A DNA stretch of 29,802 nucleotides from positions 1-29,802 of the forward strand of contig CAYFME010000014.1 in NCBI GenBank assembly GCA_964344145.1. The letters run 5' to 3'. The position numbers were made by a program, and so were the translations under genes. This document shows, piece by piece, positions 6,920 through 14,359 of the stretch (positions are counted from its first letter, which is position 1; every line of letters starts with the position of its first letter). Below the pieces are notes generated by a model. That model saw only the letters and a program-made list of their open reading frames with translations, ran no database searches and was not told the origin of the DNA. The stretch comes from JABJOE01 sp964344145 (GTDB taxonomy: Bacteria > Patescibacteriota > Patescibacteriia > UBA9934).

Positions 6920-7894
6920 ATGTACGATCTACTGACCATTGGAGACATCAAACTCGACACCTTTATTCAGGTGCCAGATGCCAGCGTGCAGTGTGAGCTC
7001 AAGATGCCGGCATGCCAGCTTTGCATTGAGTACGGCAAAAAGATTCCTGTGCACGAAATCGTCTCGCAAGTCGCCGGCTCTGCCCCCAACGTCGCGATTG
7101 GTATTGCCAAAATGAGCAAGACGACGGCCGTGAGCTCCATTATGGGAAAAGACGCCACGCACAAGATGGCGCTGGAATTTCTTGCCAAGCACAAGGTGGA
7201 CGCTAAGTACGTCAAAGCTGATCCAAAGCACAAAAGTAGCTTTGCGGCGGTGCTGAACTTCAAGGGCGAGTCCACGCAGTTGGTTGCCCACGGTGATGTT
7301 GAATATCGCCTCACCGATCGTGCCCCAAAAAGTGAGTGGATTCATGTCTCGGAGCTTGGTGGTGGATACGAACGTCTCTACAAAGATCTCGTTGCCCTGC
7401 ACAAAAAGCGCGGAACCAAAATCAGTCTCAATCCTGGTGTTGTACAAATCGAGGAACGAAAAAAGGAACTGCTGAATCTTTTAAAGGTCACGGAAGTCCT
7501 TTTCGTGAATCGTCGCGAGGCCGACCAGCTCATTCGCAATGGCCACGAAGAGGAGATCCATCAGGTGATGGCCCGCCTCAAGCGGCTTGGCCCAAACTAC
7601 GTTGTGATGACCGATGGCAAAAATGGCGCCTATGCCTTTGATGGGGAGCAGCTTGACTTCGCTCCAATGTTCCCCGGTCCACGCGTGGAAGCGACCGGCG
7701 CAGGCGACGCTTTTTCCACCGGCTTCCTCGGAGCACTCATGCATGGCAAACCGCACCGCGAGGCACTAGCCTGGGGAGCGGTTAATGCGGCATCTGTCGT
7801 CTTTCACATCGGACCAACGGCGGGTCTGCTCTCCCATCGTCAGATTTGCAAACGTTTGAAAGAACGCCCATCATATAAGACAAAGGAACTTTGA
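6920..7894 (+). CDS. PfkB-family carbohydrate kinase
   Basis: A 324-residue ribokinase-fold kinase. The start at 6920 (MYDLLTIGDIKLDTF) matches how the family begins; the in-frame extension to 6713 would run through the folded element. Substrate-binding segments include SAPNVAIGIAKM (residues about 55-66), and the C-terminal anion-hole/catalytic motif EATGAGDAFSTGF carries the aspartate base (GAGD). The sugar or sugar-phosphate substrate is not determined. The operon with fructose-bisphosphate aldolase and a second PfkB kinase suggests a 6-phosphofructokinase-like or related glycolytic step. The next gene starts one base after this stop. Confidence 0.87.
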   Translation: MYDLLTIGDIKLDTFIQVPDASVQCELKMPACQLCIEYGKKIPVHEIVSQVAGSAPNVAIGIAKMSKTTAVSSIMGKDATHKMALEFLAKHKVDAKYVKADPKHKSSFAAVLNFKGESTQLVAHGDVEYRLTDRAPKSEWIHVSELGGGYERLYKDLVALHKKRGTKISLNPGVVQIEERKKELLNLLKVTEVLFVNRREADQLIRNGHEEEIHQVMARLKRLGPNYVVMTDGKNGAYAFDGEQLDFAPMFPGPRVEATGAGDAFSTGFLGALMHGKPHREALAWGAVNAASVVFHIGPTAGLLSHRQICKRLKERPSYKTKEL

Positions 7895-7895
7895 T

Positions 7896-8825
7896 ATGGG
7901 ACTTGTCACTCTCAAATCGGTTTTGACAAAGGCGCGCAAACGCAAGTACGCGGTTGGAGCGTTTAATATCAACAACCTGGAGACCTTGCAGGCGATCATG
8001 GATGCCGCACATGCCGAGAAGTCGCCCGTCATCCTCTCCACAAGTGAAGGGGCAATTAGCTATGCTGGCATGGAAGAGCTTGCGGCACTCGTTCACCTCG
8101 CTGCCAAACGAACAAAGCTCCCCGTTGTCTTCCATCTAGACCATGGCAAGAACTACAACCTCGTTGTCGAGGCGATTAAGAGTGGGCTGTATACGAGCGT
8201 GATGTATGATGGTTCGTCGCATCCATACGAAGAAAACATCAAGCGAACGAAGAAGATCGTGGCGATGGCGCATAAGCGTGGGATGAGCGTCGAAGCAGAG
8301 CTCGGTGTCATCGCTGGCGTTGAGGATTTCGTGAACGTCAAAGAACAGGAAGCTGCGATGACCAAACCAGAACAGGCGGCCGACTTTATCAAACGAACCG
8401 GATGTGACGCCTTGGCCGTCGCCGTTGGAACGCGTCACGGAGCATTCAAATTCACCAAAGGAGAGGCAAAGCTGGACTATCAACGACTCAAGCTCATTGC
8501 TGAGAGCGCTTCTGTGCCGCTCGTCCTGCACGGTGCCTCAGGTGTCCCGGCAAGAATCAAAAACCTTTGCACCAAGTATGGATGTGAAATCGCTGACGCT
8601 AAGGGCGTGCCAGACGCTGCCATCAAGAAAGCTGTCTCACTGGGCGTTTCAAAAATCAATATCGACACTGATCTACGCATCGCCTTTGACGCCGGCATCC
8701 GCAAGTTCCTCAAAGAAAAGCCCGAGGTCATTGATCCGAGAAAGATCCTCAAGCCAGCCAAGGAGTTGATGACAAAAGTCGTCCGACACAAGATGCAGCT
8801 GTTTGGATCAAGCAAAAAAGGATAA
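7896..8825 (+). CDS. fba: Class II fructose-bisphosphate aldolase
   Basis: A 309-residue zinc-dependent aldolase that interconverts fructose-1,6-bisphosphate with glyceraldehyde-3-phosphate and dihydroxyacetone phosphate. Landmarks are YAVGAFNINNLETLQAI near the N-terminus, VVFHLDHGK with catalytic Asp and zinc His (about residues 78-86), SVMYDGSSHPYEENI, VEAELGVIAG, a VAVGTRHG zinc-histidine segment, LVLHGASGVP with the third zinc His, and SKINIDTDLRIAF. All expected metal and catalytic residues are present. An AAGGA ribosome-binding site lies eight bases upstream of the ATG, inside the end of the kinase gene. Tagatose-bisphosphate aldolase is the main alternative within the family. Confidence 0.92.
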   Translation: MGLVTLKSVLTKARKRKYAVGAFNINNLETLQAIMDAAHAEKSPVILSTSEGAISYAGMEELAALVHLAAKRTKLPVVFHLDHGKNYNLVVEAIKSGLYTSVMYDGSSHPYEENIKRTKKIVAMAHKRGMSVEAELGVIAGVEDFVNVKEQEAAMTKPEQAADFIKRTGCDALAVAVGTRHGAFKFTKGEAKLDYQRLKLIAESASVPLVLHGASGVPARIKNLCTKYGCEIADAKGVPDAAIKKAVSLGVSKINIDTDLRIAFDAGIRKFLKEKPEVIDPRKILKPAKELMTKVVRHKMQLFGSSKKG

Positions 8826-8826
8826 G

Positions 8827-8857
8827 CACGGGGCAAGGCCTCGTGTTTTGCTATACT
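8827..8857 (+). terminator. Terminator hairpin abutting a -10 box
   Basis: CACGGGG and CCTCGTG (one wobble) pair across a five-base loop and run into TTTT, ending the aldolase transcript. TATACT at 8852-8857 follows directly and stands seven bases before the ATG at 8865, so the next kinase has its own leaderless-type promoter. Confidence 0.7.
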
Positions 8858-8864
8858 GGTCCAT

Positions 8865-9845
8865 ATGGCATACGACGTAATCACCATCGGCTCGGCAACA
8901 AAAGACATTTTTTTGGTATCTAAGCATTTTCAGATTATCCAATCGCATAAATTCTCCACCGGCTACGGCGAGTGCGTGCCGTTTGGATCAAAGATTGAGA
9001 TTGAAAAGGCCGTGATGACGACCGGCGGTGGCGGAACCAATGCGGCCGTGACGTTTGCCAGTCTCGGTTTCAACACGGCCGTGATCACGCGCGTCGGCGA
9101 CGATTCATCCGGTCGCGATGTCTTCGATGAACTGAAAGCAGCGAAGGTCAAAACGACACTCATTCACACAATCAAAGACGGTCAGACCGGACTTGGCGTT
9201 CAGCTGACAGCCAAAGATGGTGAGCGATCGATTCTTGTAAACCGCGGCGTGTCCAAATCATTCAACGCCAAGGACATCCCCTGGACCAAACTCAAAGCAA
9301 AGTGGATCTACATGACGTCGCTTGCTGGAAACGTGGCTCTGGCCAAGCGTATTGCCAAACATGCAAAGCAGCACGGTATCAGCATTGCGTTCAATCCAGG
9401 ATCTGGAGAGCTCGCCAAGGGCCTATGCGGCATGGAGCCAGTCATGCGCAACCTGAGTCTTTTGAATCTGAACCTCGAGGAGGCGCAGCTGCTTGCCAAG
9501 TCCAAGTCGTCGGATGTGAAAACGCTGTGCAAGAAAATCAGCCGGCCAGGACTAACCCTTATTATCACAGATGGACCGAAAGGTGCGTACGCGCATCGCG
9601 ACGGGGAGACCTGGTTTGTGCGACCGACGGGTACGAAGGGTATCTCGCGCACCGGTGCAGGTGACGCATTTGGCTCAGGACTGGTTGCCGCCCTTGCAAA
9701 GGGTCACGATCTCGGCCGTGCATTGCAAGTTGGTGTGGCCAACGCCGAGTCGGTCATTCAATCGTACGGTGCCAAGATCGGTATTCTGCAACGTTGGCCA
9801 AGGGTATCTGAGCTAAAGAAGTACAAAGTCCGTAACCTCTCCTAA
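8865..9845 (+). CDS. PfkB-family carbohydrate kinase (second copy)
   Basis: A 326-residue ribokinase-fold kinase. The first family signature appears as GGGGTNAAVTFASLGFNTAVITRVGDDSSGRDVF (residues about 48-83). The second appears as SRTGAGDAFGSGLVAAL, with the catalytic aspartate in GAGD. It is clearly diverged from the kinase at 6920 and keeps the first signature better, so the pair need not share a substrate. Ribokinase or a nucleoside/sugar-phosphate kinase are possible. It has its own promoter and is followed after two bases by an anchored protein gene. Confidence 0.87.
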   Translation: MAYDVITIGSATKDIFLVSKHFQIIQSHKFSTGYGECVPFGSKIEIEKAVMTTGGGGTNAAVTFASLGFNTAVITRVGDDSSGRDVFDELKAAKVKTTLIHTIKDGQTGLGVQLTAKDGERSILVNRGVSKSFNAKDIPWTKLKAKWIYMTSLAGNVALAKRIAKHAKQHGISIAFNPGSGELAKGLCGMEPVMRNLSLLNLNLEEAQLLAKSKSSDVKTLCKKISRPGLTLIITDGPKGAYAHRDGETWFVRPTGTKGISRTGAGDAFGSGLVAALAKGHDLGRALQVGVANAESVIQSYGAKIGILQRWPRVSELKKYKVRNLS

Positions 9846-9847
9846 AT

Positions 9848-10510
9848 ATGTCTCCAGAGCCCCACAAACATCACAACGGTATCCTCGCCGTCCTGCTCAT
9901 CTGCTGTCTCGCGCTACTTATTGCCATCTTCGGTATCGCGGCGTTACAATTTTCATCGCTGCAGTCGGAAAGCCAACCTCAGGAGATCATTGAGGTTGAA
10001 GACAAAAATCCAACAGAGGAGGAAGAAGTCTCCAATAGTGAGGGGGAAGAAATCCGCACCTTTGAGGGGACAGCCCTTCTGCCCTCATTTGATTATCCAA
10101 ACGGTTGGCACATCCAGTCGTCAACGTCCATAACTGATCTAAGCGCTACGCTTTATGCAGATGACGTTCCACTAGACATTGTCAGCGAATCTGATTCCTT
10201 CTGGCCGTCTTTTCGTATCAAAACGTTCGAATACGCTGGCAGCGCCGGACCGAGCTATCGTTCTGATAAATATATTGATCTACAAGGCAGCGCGGTTGAG
10301 CCGCAAAGTGCAGAGACAGTATACGAATCGGACTCATATTCCTGCGACGTGATCGTCGCCACGGGCGTTGAAGGAAACATGTTTGAGGGAGACCAGTGGA
10401 CGTACTATATTTGCGAATCGGAAAATCTGGTCGTAGAAGTCCTTTACTCCGATCTCGACGCACAAGATGCGATTACGAATCTCGATTTCGATAGCATTAC
10501 TCAATGGTAG
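9848..10510 (+). CDS. Membrane-anchored extracytoplasmic protein, unknown function
   Basis: A 220-residue protein. A hydrophobic helix at residues 13-36 (ILAVLLICCLALLIAIFGIAAL) is followed by a glutamate-rich linker (residues about 45-75) and a compact domain to the end. This gives a type II-like anchor with an outside domain. Two cysteines in the C-terminal domain (YSCDV, YYICES) could form a disulfide. I recognise no family. The gene at 14360 has the same design (short N-tail, one helix, acidic linker, globular domain), and both flank the dehydrogenase gene, suggesting an ancestral order anchored protein, dehydrogenase, anchored protein. Confidence 0.7.
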   Translation: MSPEPHKHHNGILAVLLICCLALLIAIFGIAALQFSSLQSESQPQEIIEVEDKNPTEEEEVSNSEGEEIRTFEGTALLPSFDYPNGWHIQSSTSITDLSATLYADDVPLDIVSESDSFWPSFRIKTFEYAGSAGPSYRSDKYIDLQGSAVEPQSAETVYESDSYSCDVIVATGVEGNMFEGDQWTYYICESENLVVEVLYSDLDAQDAITNLDFDSITQW

Positions 10511-10511
10511 T

Positions 10512-10583
10512 ATGACCAAGATCTTCATCACGCGCGATATCCCAGACGAAGGGATCAAGATGCTTCTTGGATCCGACGCATGA
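10512..10583 (+). pseudogene. Orphan 5' fragment of the 2-hydroxyacid dehydrogenase gene
   Basis: Bases 10512-10565 encode the same first 17 residues (MTKIFITRDIPDEGIKM) plus Leu as the intact gene at 13369. Five of 54 bases differ and all five changes are silent. Homology then stops and the frame ends at TGA 10581-10583. The fragment sits one base after the preceding stop, the same spacing the intact gene has with the gene behind it, so this looks like the original 5' end of the dehydrogenase. The DGR lies between fragment and intact gene. The last codons and stop of the reverse transcriptase are antisense to this fragment. Confidence 0.85.
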
Positions 10584-11563
10584 TCTGCTTTCCCAGATCG
10601 TGACCCTCACAATGCTTCAGCAGCCCTAAATACGAATCAATGTTTATATGATTAACGCGACGTATCATGCGTCGCTTTGTTTTTGTACGAAGCACTCGGT
10701 GATGCGGAAGGGTGACATATCCGAGAAAGTCAATTCCTTGTTTGAGCTTTCTGATCTCAATCTTAAGCTCGTGCAGCTGCAGCCGTCGAACCCTCCAAAG
10801 CCATTGCTCAATAATCGGAAATAAAAACGTGAGATAGGCGCAGTCTTCGTGAAGAATCACAAAATCGTCTGTGTAGCGCAGGTAGTATTTGATCCTCAGC
10901 TCATCTTTTATAAAATGATCAAATGCGTTCATGTAAACATTGGCGAAGAGTTGCGACGTTAGGTTGCCGATTGGCAGGCCTACTTTGCGATTCGCTTCGT
11001 TTACCGACCCCCCCCCGATCGGTTGTCGATGCTTGGAAACCGCCAACGATATTCCCGAGCAGGCTCATCGTTCGCGGATCATCAATCTTTTTCTTCAGGT
11101 CAGCAAGGAGCAGCTCGTGATCCACCGAGTCAAAAAACTTTTTGATATCAAGTTTGAGCGCCCAGCATGTCCGTGAGTAGTTACGACTGCACCGTCTGGC
11201 AAAGTCACCCAGACGATCTACAGCCGCATGTGTTCCTTTGCTAACACGGCAAGAATAGCTGTCATAAATGAACGATCTATCAAAGATCGGATACAAGACA
11301 CAGTAAATCGCATGATGCACCAGACGATCCCGAACAGTCGCTTTATGGATCACACGATGTTTAGGATCGAAAACGTGAAACCGATGATACGAACCGTGGC
11401 GATAGCGACTACTCACCAAATCATCATGCAGCTCAAGCACATGATCTTCAAGATGGCGCTCAAAAGCTTGTACATCCTTTCGACCTCGCTTGCCGCGTCG
11501 AAACTCGCTCCAGGCAGCGAACAAATTCTTTAAAGAAGTCATCTCATCGAATATGTCCCTCAT
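10555..11563 (-). CDS. DGR reverse transcriptase, interrupted by a frameshift at a G9 tract
   Basis: Group II-like reverse transcriptase of diversity-generating retroelements, about 335 residues if the frame is repaired. Motif A is LDIKKFFDSVD (about residues 138-148). The DGR hallmark GLPIGNLTSQ is at about 195-204, replacing the QGxxxSP of other reverse transcriptases. The catalytic box RYTDDFVIL is at about 229-237, and the thumb follows. The frame breaks at nine cytosines on the plus strand (11008-11016); with eight, the protein reads continuously through RGGSVNEANRKVGLPIG. This may be an assembly error, a slippage switch, or true inactivation. The start at 11563 is chosen because AGGAG lies eight bases upstream; 11542 is an alternative. 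The 5' end overlaps the divergent avd start by 11 bases. The C-terminus runs into the dehydrogenase fragment. Confidence 0.92.
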
Positions 11564-11897
11564 ACATGAAGCTCCTGTGTTTAAAATCACTTACGATCTC
11601 TTAAAAGAAATCCACATCGCTCGCGGTCGCTTTTCAAAGTCAGAAAAGTATTCTCTCGGAGAGTCGCTGGAGCAGGCCGCGCTTGACATGCTCATAGCTA
11701 TCGTTGAAGCGGGCAAACAAAAACGAGATTGGAAGCATGCTTCTATTGAGCGTGCGCTACTACAACAGGAGAAGGCGAAAATTCTTGTCCGCCTTGCCTA
11801 TGACCTAAACCAAATTCAGGAACGAAGATACATTCAGCTGCAAGAACAGCTGCAAAGCATCGGCCGTATGCTCGGTGGCTGGAAGAAATCTTTGTAA
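11553..11897 (+). CDS. avd: DGR accessory variability determinant (four-helix bundle protein)
   Basis: A 114-residue, strongly basic all-helical protein of the Avd / 23S-intervening-sequence-like four-helix bundle family. Typical segments are FKITYDLLKEIHIARGRFSK, YSLGESLEQAALDMLIAIVEA, KAKILVRLAYDLNQI and a C-terminal LQSIGRMLGGWKK. In characterised DGRs a pentameric Avd binds the reverse transcriptase and TR RNA. Here it lies between TR and reverse transcriptase as usual but on the opposite strand, divergent from the reverse transcriptase and convergent with TR. The ATG at 11553 is the first sensible start; upstream in-frame codons are antisense to the reverse transcriptase. Sequence similarity to Avd is a fold-level call; the DGR context makes the assignment likely. 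Confidence 0.85.
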   Translation: MSLIHEAPVFKITYDLLKEIHIARGRFSKSEKYSLGESLEQAALDMLIAIVEAGKQKRDWKHASIERALLQQEKAKILVRLAYDLNQIQERRYIQLQEQLQSIGRMLGGWKKSL

Positions 11898-11902
11898 CGG
11901 AA

Positions 11903-11927
11903 ACGCCCCGGTTGCCGAGGCGCTTTT
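11903..11927. terminator. Hairpin terminator between avd and TR
   Basis: ACGCCCCGG and CCGAGGCGC pair, allowing wobbles, around a short loop. On the plus strand TTTT follows, ending avd. On the minus strand the hairpin ends in TTT just past the TR, so it could also define the TR RNA 3' end. Confidence 0.7.
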
Positions 11928-11935
11928 CCAAAACG

Positions 11936-12058
11936 CTTCCCGCGAGAGGCGGCCCCATAGATCGGGTTGGCGTTGTCATCCCAGTTCCAGTTGAGCTCCG
12001 GACCGTTGTCGTTCACGCCCAGGTAGGCGCAGTTGTCGCGGTTGCTCGCGTTGACCGA
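11936..12058 (-). repeat. DGR template repeat (TR)
   Basis: On the minus strand this 123-bp stretch aligns without gaps to the VR at 12361-12483 (offset 425). It contains nine AAC codons and 29 adenines, 19 of which are replaced in VR; only 3 of the other 94 bases differ. The 22 bases at its RNA 3' end (11936-11957) are identical in VR and match the expected initiation-of-mutagenic-homing segment. Translated in the VR frame, TR gives a C-type-lectin-like segment with WAASDNCEGSVNAS just before it, so TR probably came from an older target-gene tail. Confidence 0.95.
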
Positions 12059-12297
12059 CCCCTCGCAATTGTCAGACGCCGCCCATGTCACCTCGACTTC
12101 CGCACTCGGTGAGGTCGCCGATGTATTTCATTTCGAGGAATCCCTCGCTAGCATCTGACAAGAAGTGTCTCGTCCGAATCGCGCTCTCCGAAACAAGAGA
12201 GTAACGGACTCTGGCGATGGCTCTTTCGAGGATTTCGGGGATGCAAGACCTTGATCATGCATACACGACCCTACTCTCAAAAAAAGGATAAGCGATG
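12059..12297. other. Intergenic DGR spacer upstream of TR
   Basis: On the minus strand the part next to TR still reads as protein (SAEVEVTWAASDNC), but the frame is interrupted shortly upstream, so it is a decayed gene tail. I see no clear promoter for TR here; a T-rich tract on the minus strand at 12278-12284 follows the palindrome at 12298 and could end the target transcript. An open frame at 12128-12361 has no recognisable features. Confidence 0.4.
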
Positions 12298-12323
12298 AAC
12301 CCCGACCTGTACAGGTCGGGGTT
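12298..12323. promoter_or_regulatory. Perfect 26-bp palindrome downstream of VR (DGR hairpin or terminator)
   Basis: A perfect palindrome centred between 12310 and 12311 starts 35 bases beyond the target stop codon. DGRs characteristically have a hairpin or cruciform just downstream of VR that promotes retrohoming, and position and G+C-rich stem fit. A T tract on the minus strand follows 13 bases later, so terminator function is the alternative. Both roles are possible. Confidence 0.65.
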
Positions 12324-12357
12324 CGAAGAAGGGGCGAGGTGTGAGGGGTGAAGATCC

Positions 12358-13191
12358 TCACTTCCCGCGAGAGGCGGCCCCAAAGAGAGGGAGGGCGCTG
12401 TCAGCCCAGGAACAGTAGAGCCCCGGACCGTGGCCGCTCACGCCCAGGCAGGCGCAGTGACCGCGGCGGCTCGCGTAGACCGAGTTGGTACAGTCCATGA
12501 AGTGCTTCCACAGAACCAGCTCGCCTTGCACGTAGCGGGCGATGCCCTCCATGGTGTCCACACCGACCTCGCACTCGGCGAAGCTCGCGCGGCAGTCGGA
12601 GGGCTTGCGGTTGTGGTTGCGCCGGCCATCCTGGAAGATCATCCAGCGCAGGCCCGACTGGGCGACGCTCGCGTCGTGGCGCTCGAAGGTGCCGTCGTTG
12701 CCGCCGAAGTGCAGCTCAGCGAGCCGGCAGACCTCGGAGAGTCCCACACCGCGCTGCTCGTGATCCAGGATCCGGCCGTCCACGAGCACGGACTCAACGA
12801 AGTGTGCGCGGTGGTCTTCCGGCCAGTCCGGGATCTCCATGATCCCTTCCATGTCGTCGGTGCCGCGGAGGTACACCGCGAGGTTTGCGAACCCCAGCGC
12901 ATCGCCGAAGCGGTCGAAGGAGTTGCGGGCCTGGCGCTCGCGCTCGTCGACAAGCTCCGCCTCGAGCTGCGCGACGGCCTCGAGGATCCTCTCGACCGCC
13001 CCGGGCTTGCCACGGTGTAGCAACCCTAGCCGCACATGCAGCGGGAGCTGATCCATCACGCCCTGCAGACCCGACGGGTCCACCTGGCGGCGAACCATCT
13101 GGTCGAGCAGTTCCGTGGCCTGGCCGAGGCCGGGCGTGCCGATGGTCGTCAAGGCACGAAGCGCGTCGCGCGCGGTTTCCAAGGTGCTCAT
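12358..13191 (-). CDS. DGR target (diversified) protein with C-terminal variable region
   Basis: A 277-residue protein without signal peptide or membrane segment. Residues 1-100 are helical and charged (LDQMVRRQVDPSGL, VAQLEAELVDERERQARNSF). A second domain (about 105-277) ends in the variable region at residues 237-277, from SVYASRR to AASRGK directly before the stop. The repeated aromatic, Gly and Cys pattern and position suggest a C-type-lectin/FGE-like fold as in known DGR targets, though I cannot prove the fold from sequence. Diversified residues include those of YASRRGH, CACLGVSGHG, LYCSWADSALPLF. Codon third positions are nearly all G or C, unlike the reverse transcriptase and avd genes, so the target has a different origin. 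The target is presumably a cytoplasmic binding protein or is exported by an unconventional route. Confidence 0.88.
   Translation of the reverse strand: MSTLETARDALRALTTIGTPGLGQATELLDQMVRRQVDPSGLQGVMDQLPLHVRLGLLHRGKPGAVERILEAVAQLEAELVDERERQARNSFDRFGDALGFANLAVYLRGTDDMEGIMEIPDWPEDHRAHFVESVLVDGRILDHEQRGVGLSEVCRLAELHFGGNDGTFERHDASVAQSGLRWMIFQDGRRNHNRKPSDCRASFAECEVGVDTMEGIARYVQGELVLWKHFMDCTNSVYASRRGHCACLGVSGHGPGLYCSWADSALPLFGAASRGK
12361..12483 (-). repeat. DGR variable repeat (VR)
   Basis: The last 41 codons of the target gene. Compared with TR, substitutions fall on template adenines: AAC codons become TAC, CGC, CAC, AGC, TCC and CTC, while both first and second codon positions vary. The three non-adenine differences (GAC to GGT, TGG to TGT, CCG to CCT, at third positions) are probably ordinary drift since the last homing event. 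Confidence 0.95.
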
Positions 13192-13331
13192 GTATCCTCA
13201 CAGTCCGACCGTCTCCAAAGCAGCTTTGCCACAATGGTCTTATCGGATAGCGATTGATGCGGTTTCCGCCGCACGCGGGGTCTCCACGCCCTCGGCTCAT
13301 CCAAAGGTGCAGAGGAATATACTAGTCGAAA

Positions 13332-13360
13332 TTGGGCAAAAAGTCAAGCCACGGTATACT
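13332..13360 (+). promoter_or_regulatory. Sigma70 promoter of the dehydrogenase gene, leaderless
   Basis: TTGGGC at 13332-13337, a 17-bp spacer, and TATACT at 13355-13360, eight bases before the ATG at 13369. Upstream of the orphan fragment at 10512 there is no such promoter, so the DGR side supplied a new one. Confidence 0.8.
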
Positions 13361-13368
13361 GTTTGCGT

Positions 13369-14358
13369 ATGACCAAAATATTCATCACGCGCGACATTCC
13401 AGACGAAGGGATCAAGATGCTCAAGAAGCGTAAGAGCATTAAGTTGGACATCTACGAAAAGGATAAGAAGATCCCTCGTCGTGAGCTGCTCAAACGCGTG
13501 AAGGGCTGCGACGTTATTTTGTCGATTCTCACTGAGAAAATGGACGCGCAGGTCATGGATGCCGCTGGACCGCAGCTCAAGATGATCGCCAACTACGCTG
13601 TTGGCTTTAACAACGTTGATCTTGATGCCGCAAAAGAACGTGGCATTGTCGTTACAAACGCGCCCGGACCCGAAATCGTCGAGTCCGTTGCAGAGCATGC
13701 CATCGCTATGATCTTCGCCCTCGCCCACCGCATTGTCGAGACTGATCAGTTTGCCCGCGATGGCAAGTACAAAGGCTGGGGACCAAAGTTGTTGCTAGGA
13801 ACAGACGTTGCCGGCAAAACGCTCGGCATCATCGGAGGCGGTCGCATTGGAACAGGGCTCGTGAAGCGCATGTATGACGGTTTCGGTGTGAAGATTATCT
13901 ACAATGATCTCAATCGCAACAAAGACTTAGAGAAAAAGTACAAAGCGAAGTATCGATCCAAGATGAAGCTACTCAAGGAGGCCGACTTCGTCAGTCTGCA
14001 CGTTCCGCTTTTGGATTCAACGCGCCATCTCATCAGCACCAAGGAGCTCAAAGCGATGAAAAAGACCGCCTTCCTCATCAACACAGCACGCGGACCAGTC
14101 GTCGACGAGATTGCACTCACCAAAGCGTTGATTCGAGGTGACATCGCAGGTGCGGCGCTCGACGTTTTTGAGTGCGAGCCTCTCACCGACTGCAATCCAA
14201 AGGATAATATCTCATTGAGAAAGCTCCCCAACGTCGTCTTAACACCTCACACCGCATCTGCTACGGTGGAGACACGACAGGCCATGAGCCGTACCGCGGC
14301 AAAGAACATTTTGGCCTTCCTGGACGGAAAGCGTCCACCTAACAAGGTAACTAAGTAG
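13369..14358 (+). CDS. D-2-hydroxyacid dehydrogenase (glyoxylate/hydroxypyruvate reductase type)
   Basis: A 329-residue NAD(P)-dependent oxidoreductase. The substrate domain holds the NYAVGFNNVD segment (residues about 76-85). The Rossmann domain has LGIIGGGRIGTGLVKRM (GxGxxG, about residues 151-167). Catalytic residues appear as INTARGPVVDE (Arg), ECEP (Glu) and LTPHTASAT (His). This set is typical of D-glycerate/glyoxylate reductases. An in-frame TTG at 13363 is rejected because the ATG follows the promoter at leaderless spacing and the orphan fragment begins at the same methionine. Substrate choice among glyoxylate, hydroxypyruvate and related acids is uncertain. The next gene starts one base after the stop. 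Confidence 0.93.
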   Translation: MTKIFITRDIPDEGIKMLKKRKSIKLDIYEKDKKIPRRELLKRVKGCDVILSILTEKMDAQVMDAAGPQLKMIANYAVGFNNVDLDAAKERGIVVTNAPGPEIVESVAEHAIAMIFALAHRIVETDQFARDGKYKGWGPKLLLGTDVAGKTLGIIGGGRIGTGLVKRMYDGFGVKIIYNDLNRNKDLEKKYKAKYRSKMKLLKEADFVSLHVPLLDSTRHLISTKELKAMKKTAFLINTARGPVVDEIALTKALIRGDIAGAALDVFECEPLTDCNPKDNISLRKLPNVVLTPHTASATVETRQAMSRTAAKNILAFLDGKRPPNKVTK

Positions 14359-14359
14359 T

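Larger units (their letters stand above)
10512..13422. mobile_element. Diversity-generating retroelement locus inserted at a dehydrogenase gene
   Basis: The locus contains a DGR-type reverse transcriptase, Avd, TR, a downstream hairpin, VR and target gene. It is flanked by a 54-bp 5' gene fragment (10512-10565) and the matching start of the intact gene (13369-13422). Reverse transcriptase, TR and target are all sense on the minus strand; Avd is on the plus strand. No integrase or transposase is present. The flanking duplication suggests the block entered by recombination at the dehydrogenase 5' end and brought a replacement 5' end with its own promoter. Confidence 0.85.

Noticed and set aside
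12128..12361. 77-codon minus-strand frame between TR and VR
   Set aside because: It starts at the target stop, runs through the palindrome and T tract, and has no recognisable features.
12438..13300. Alternative frames on both strands of the DGR target gene
   Set aside because: G+C-rich genes leave other frames open; only 12358-13191 carries the VR in the frame shared with TR and gives a sensible protein.
10512..13422. Retron or group II intron as the source of the reverse transcriptase
   Set aside because: GNLTSQ motif, neighbouring Avd and a TR/VR pair fit a DGR; no maturase domain, intron domain V or msr/msd-like structure was seen.
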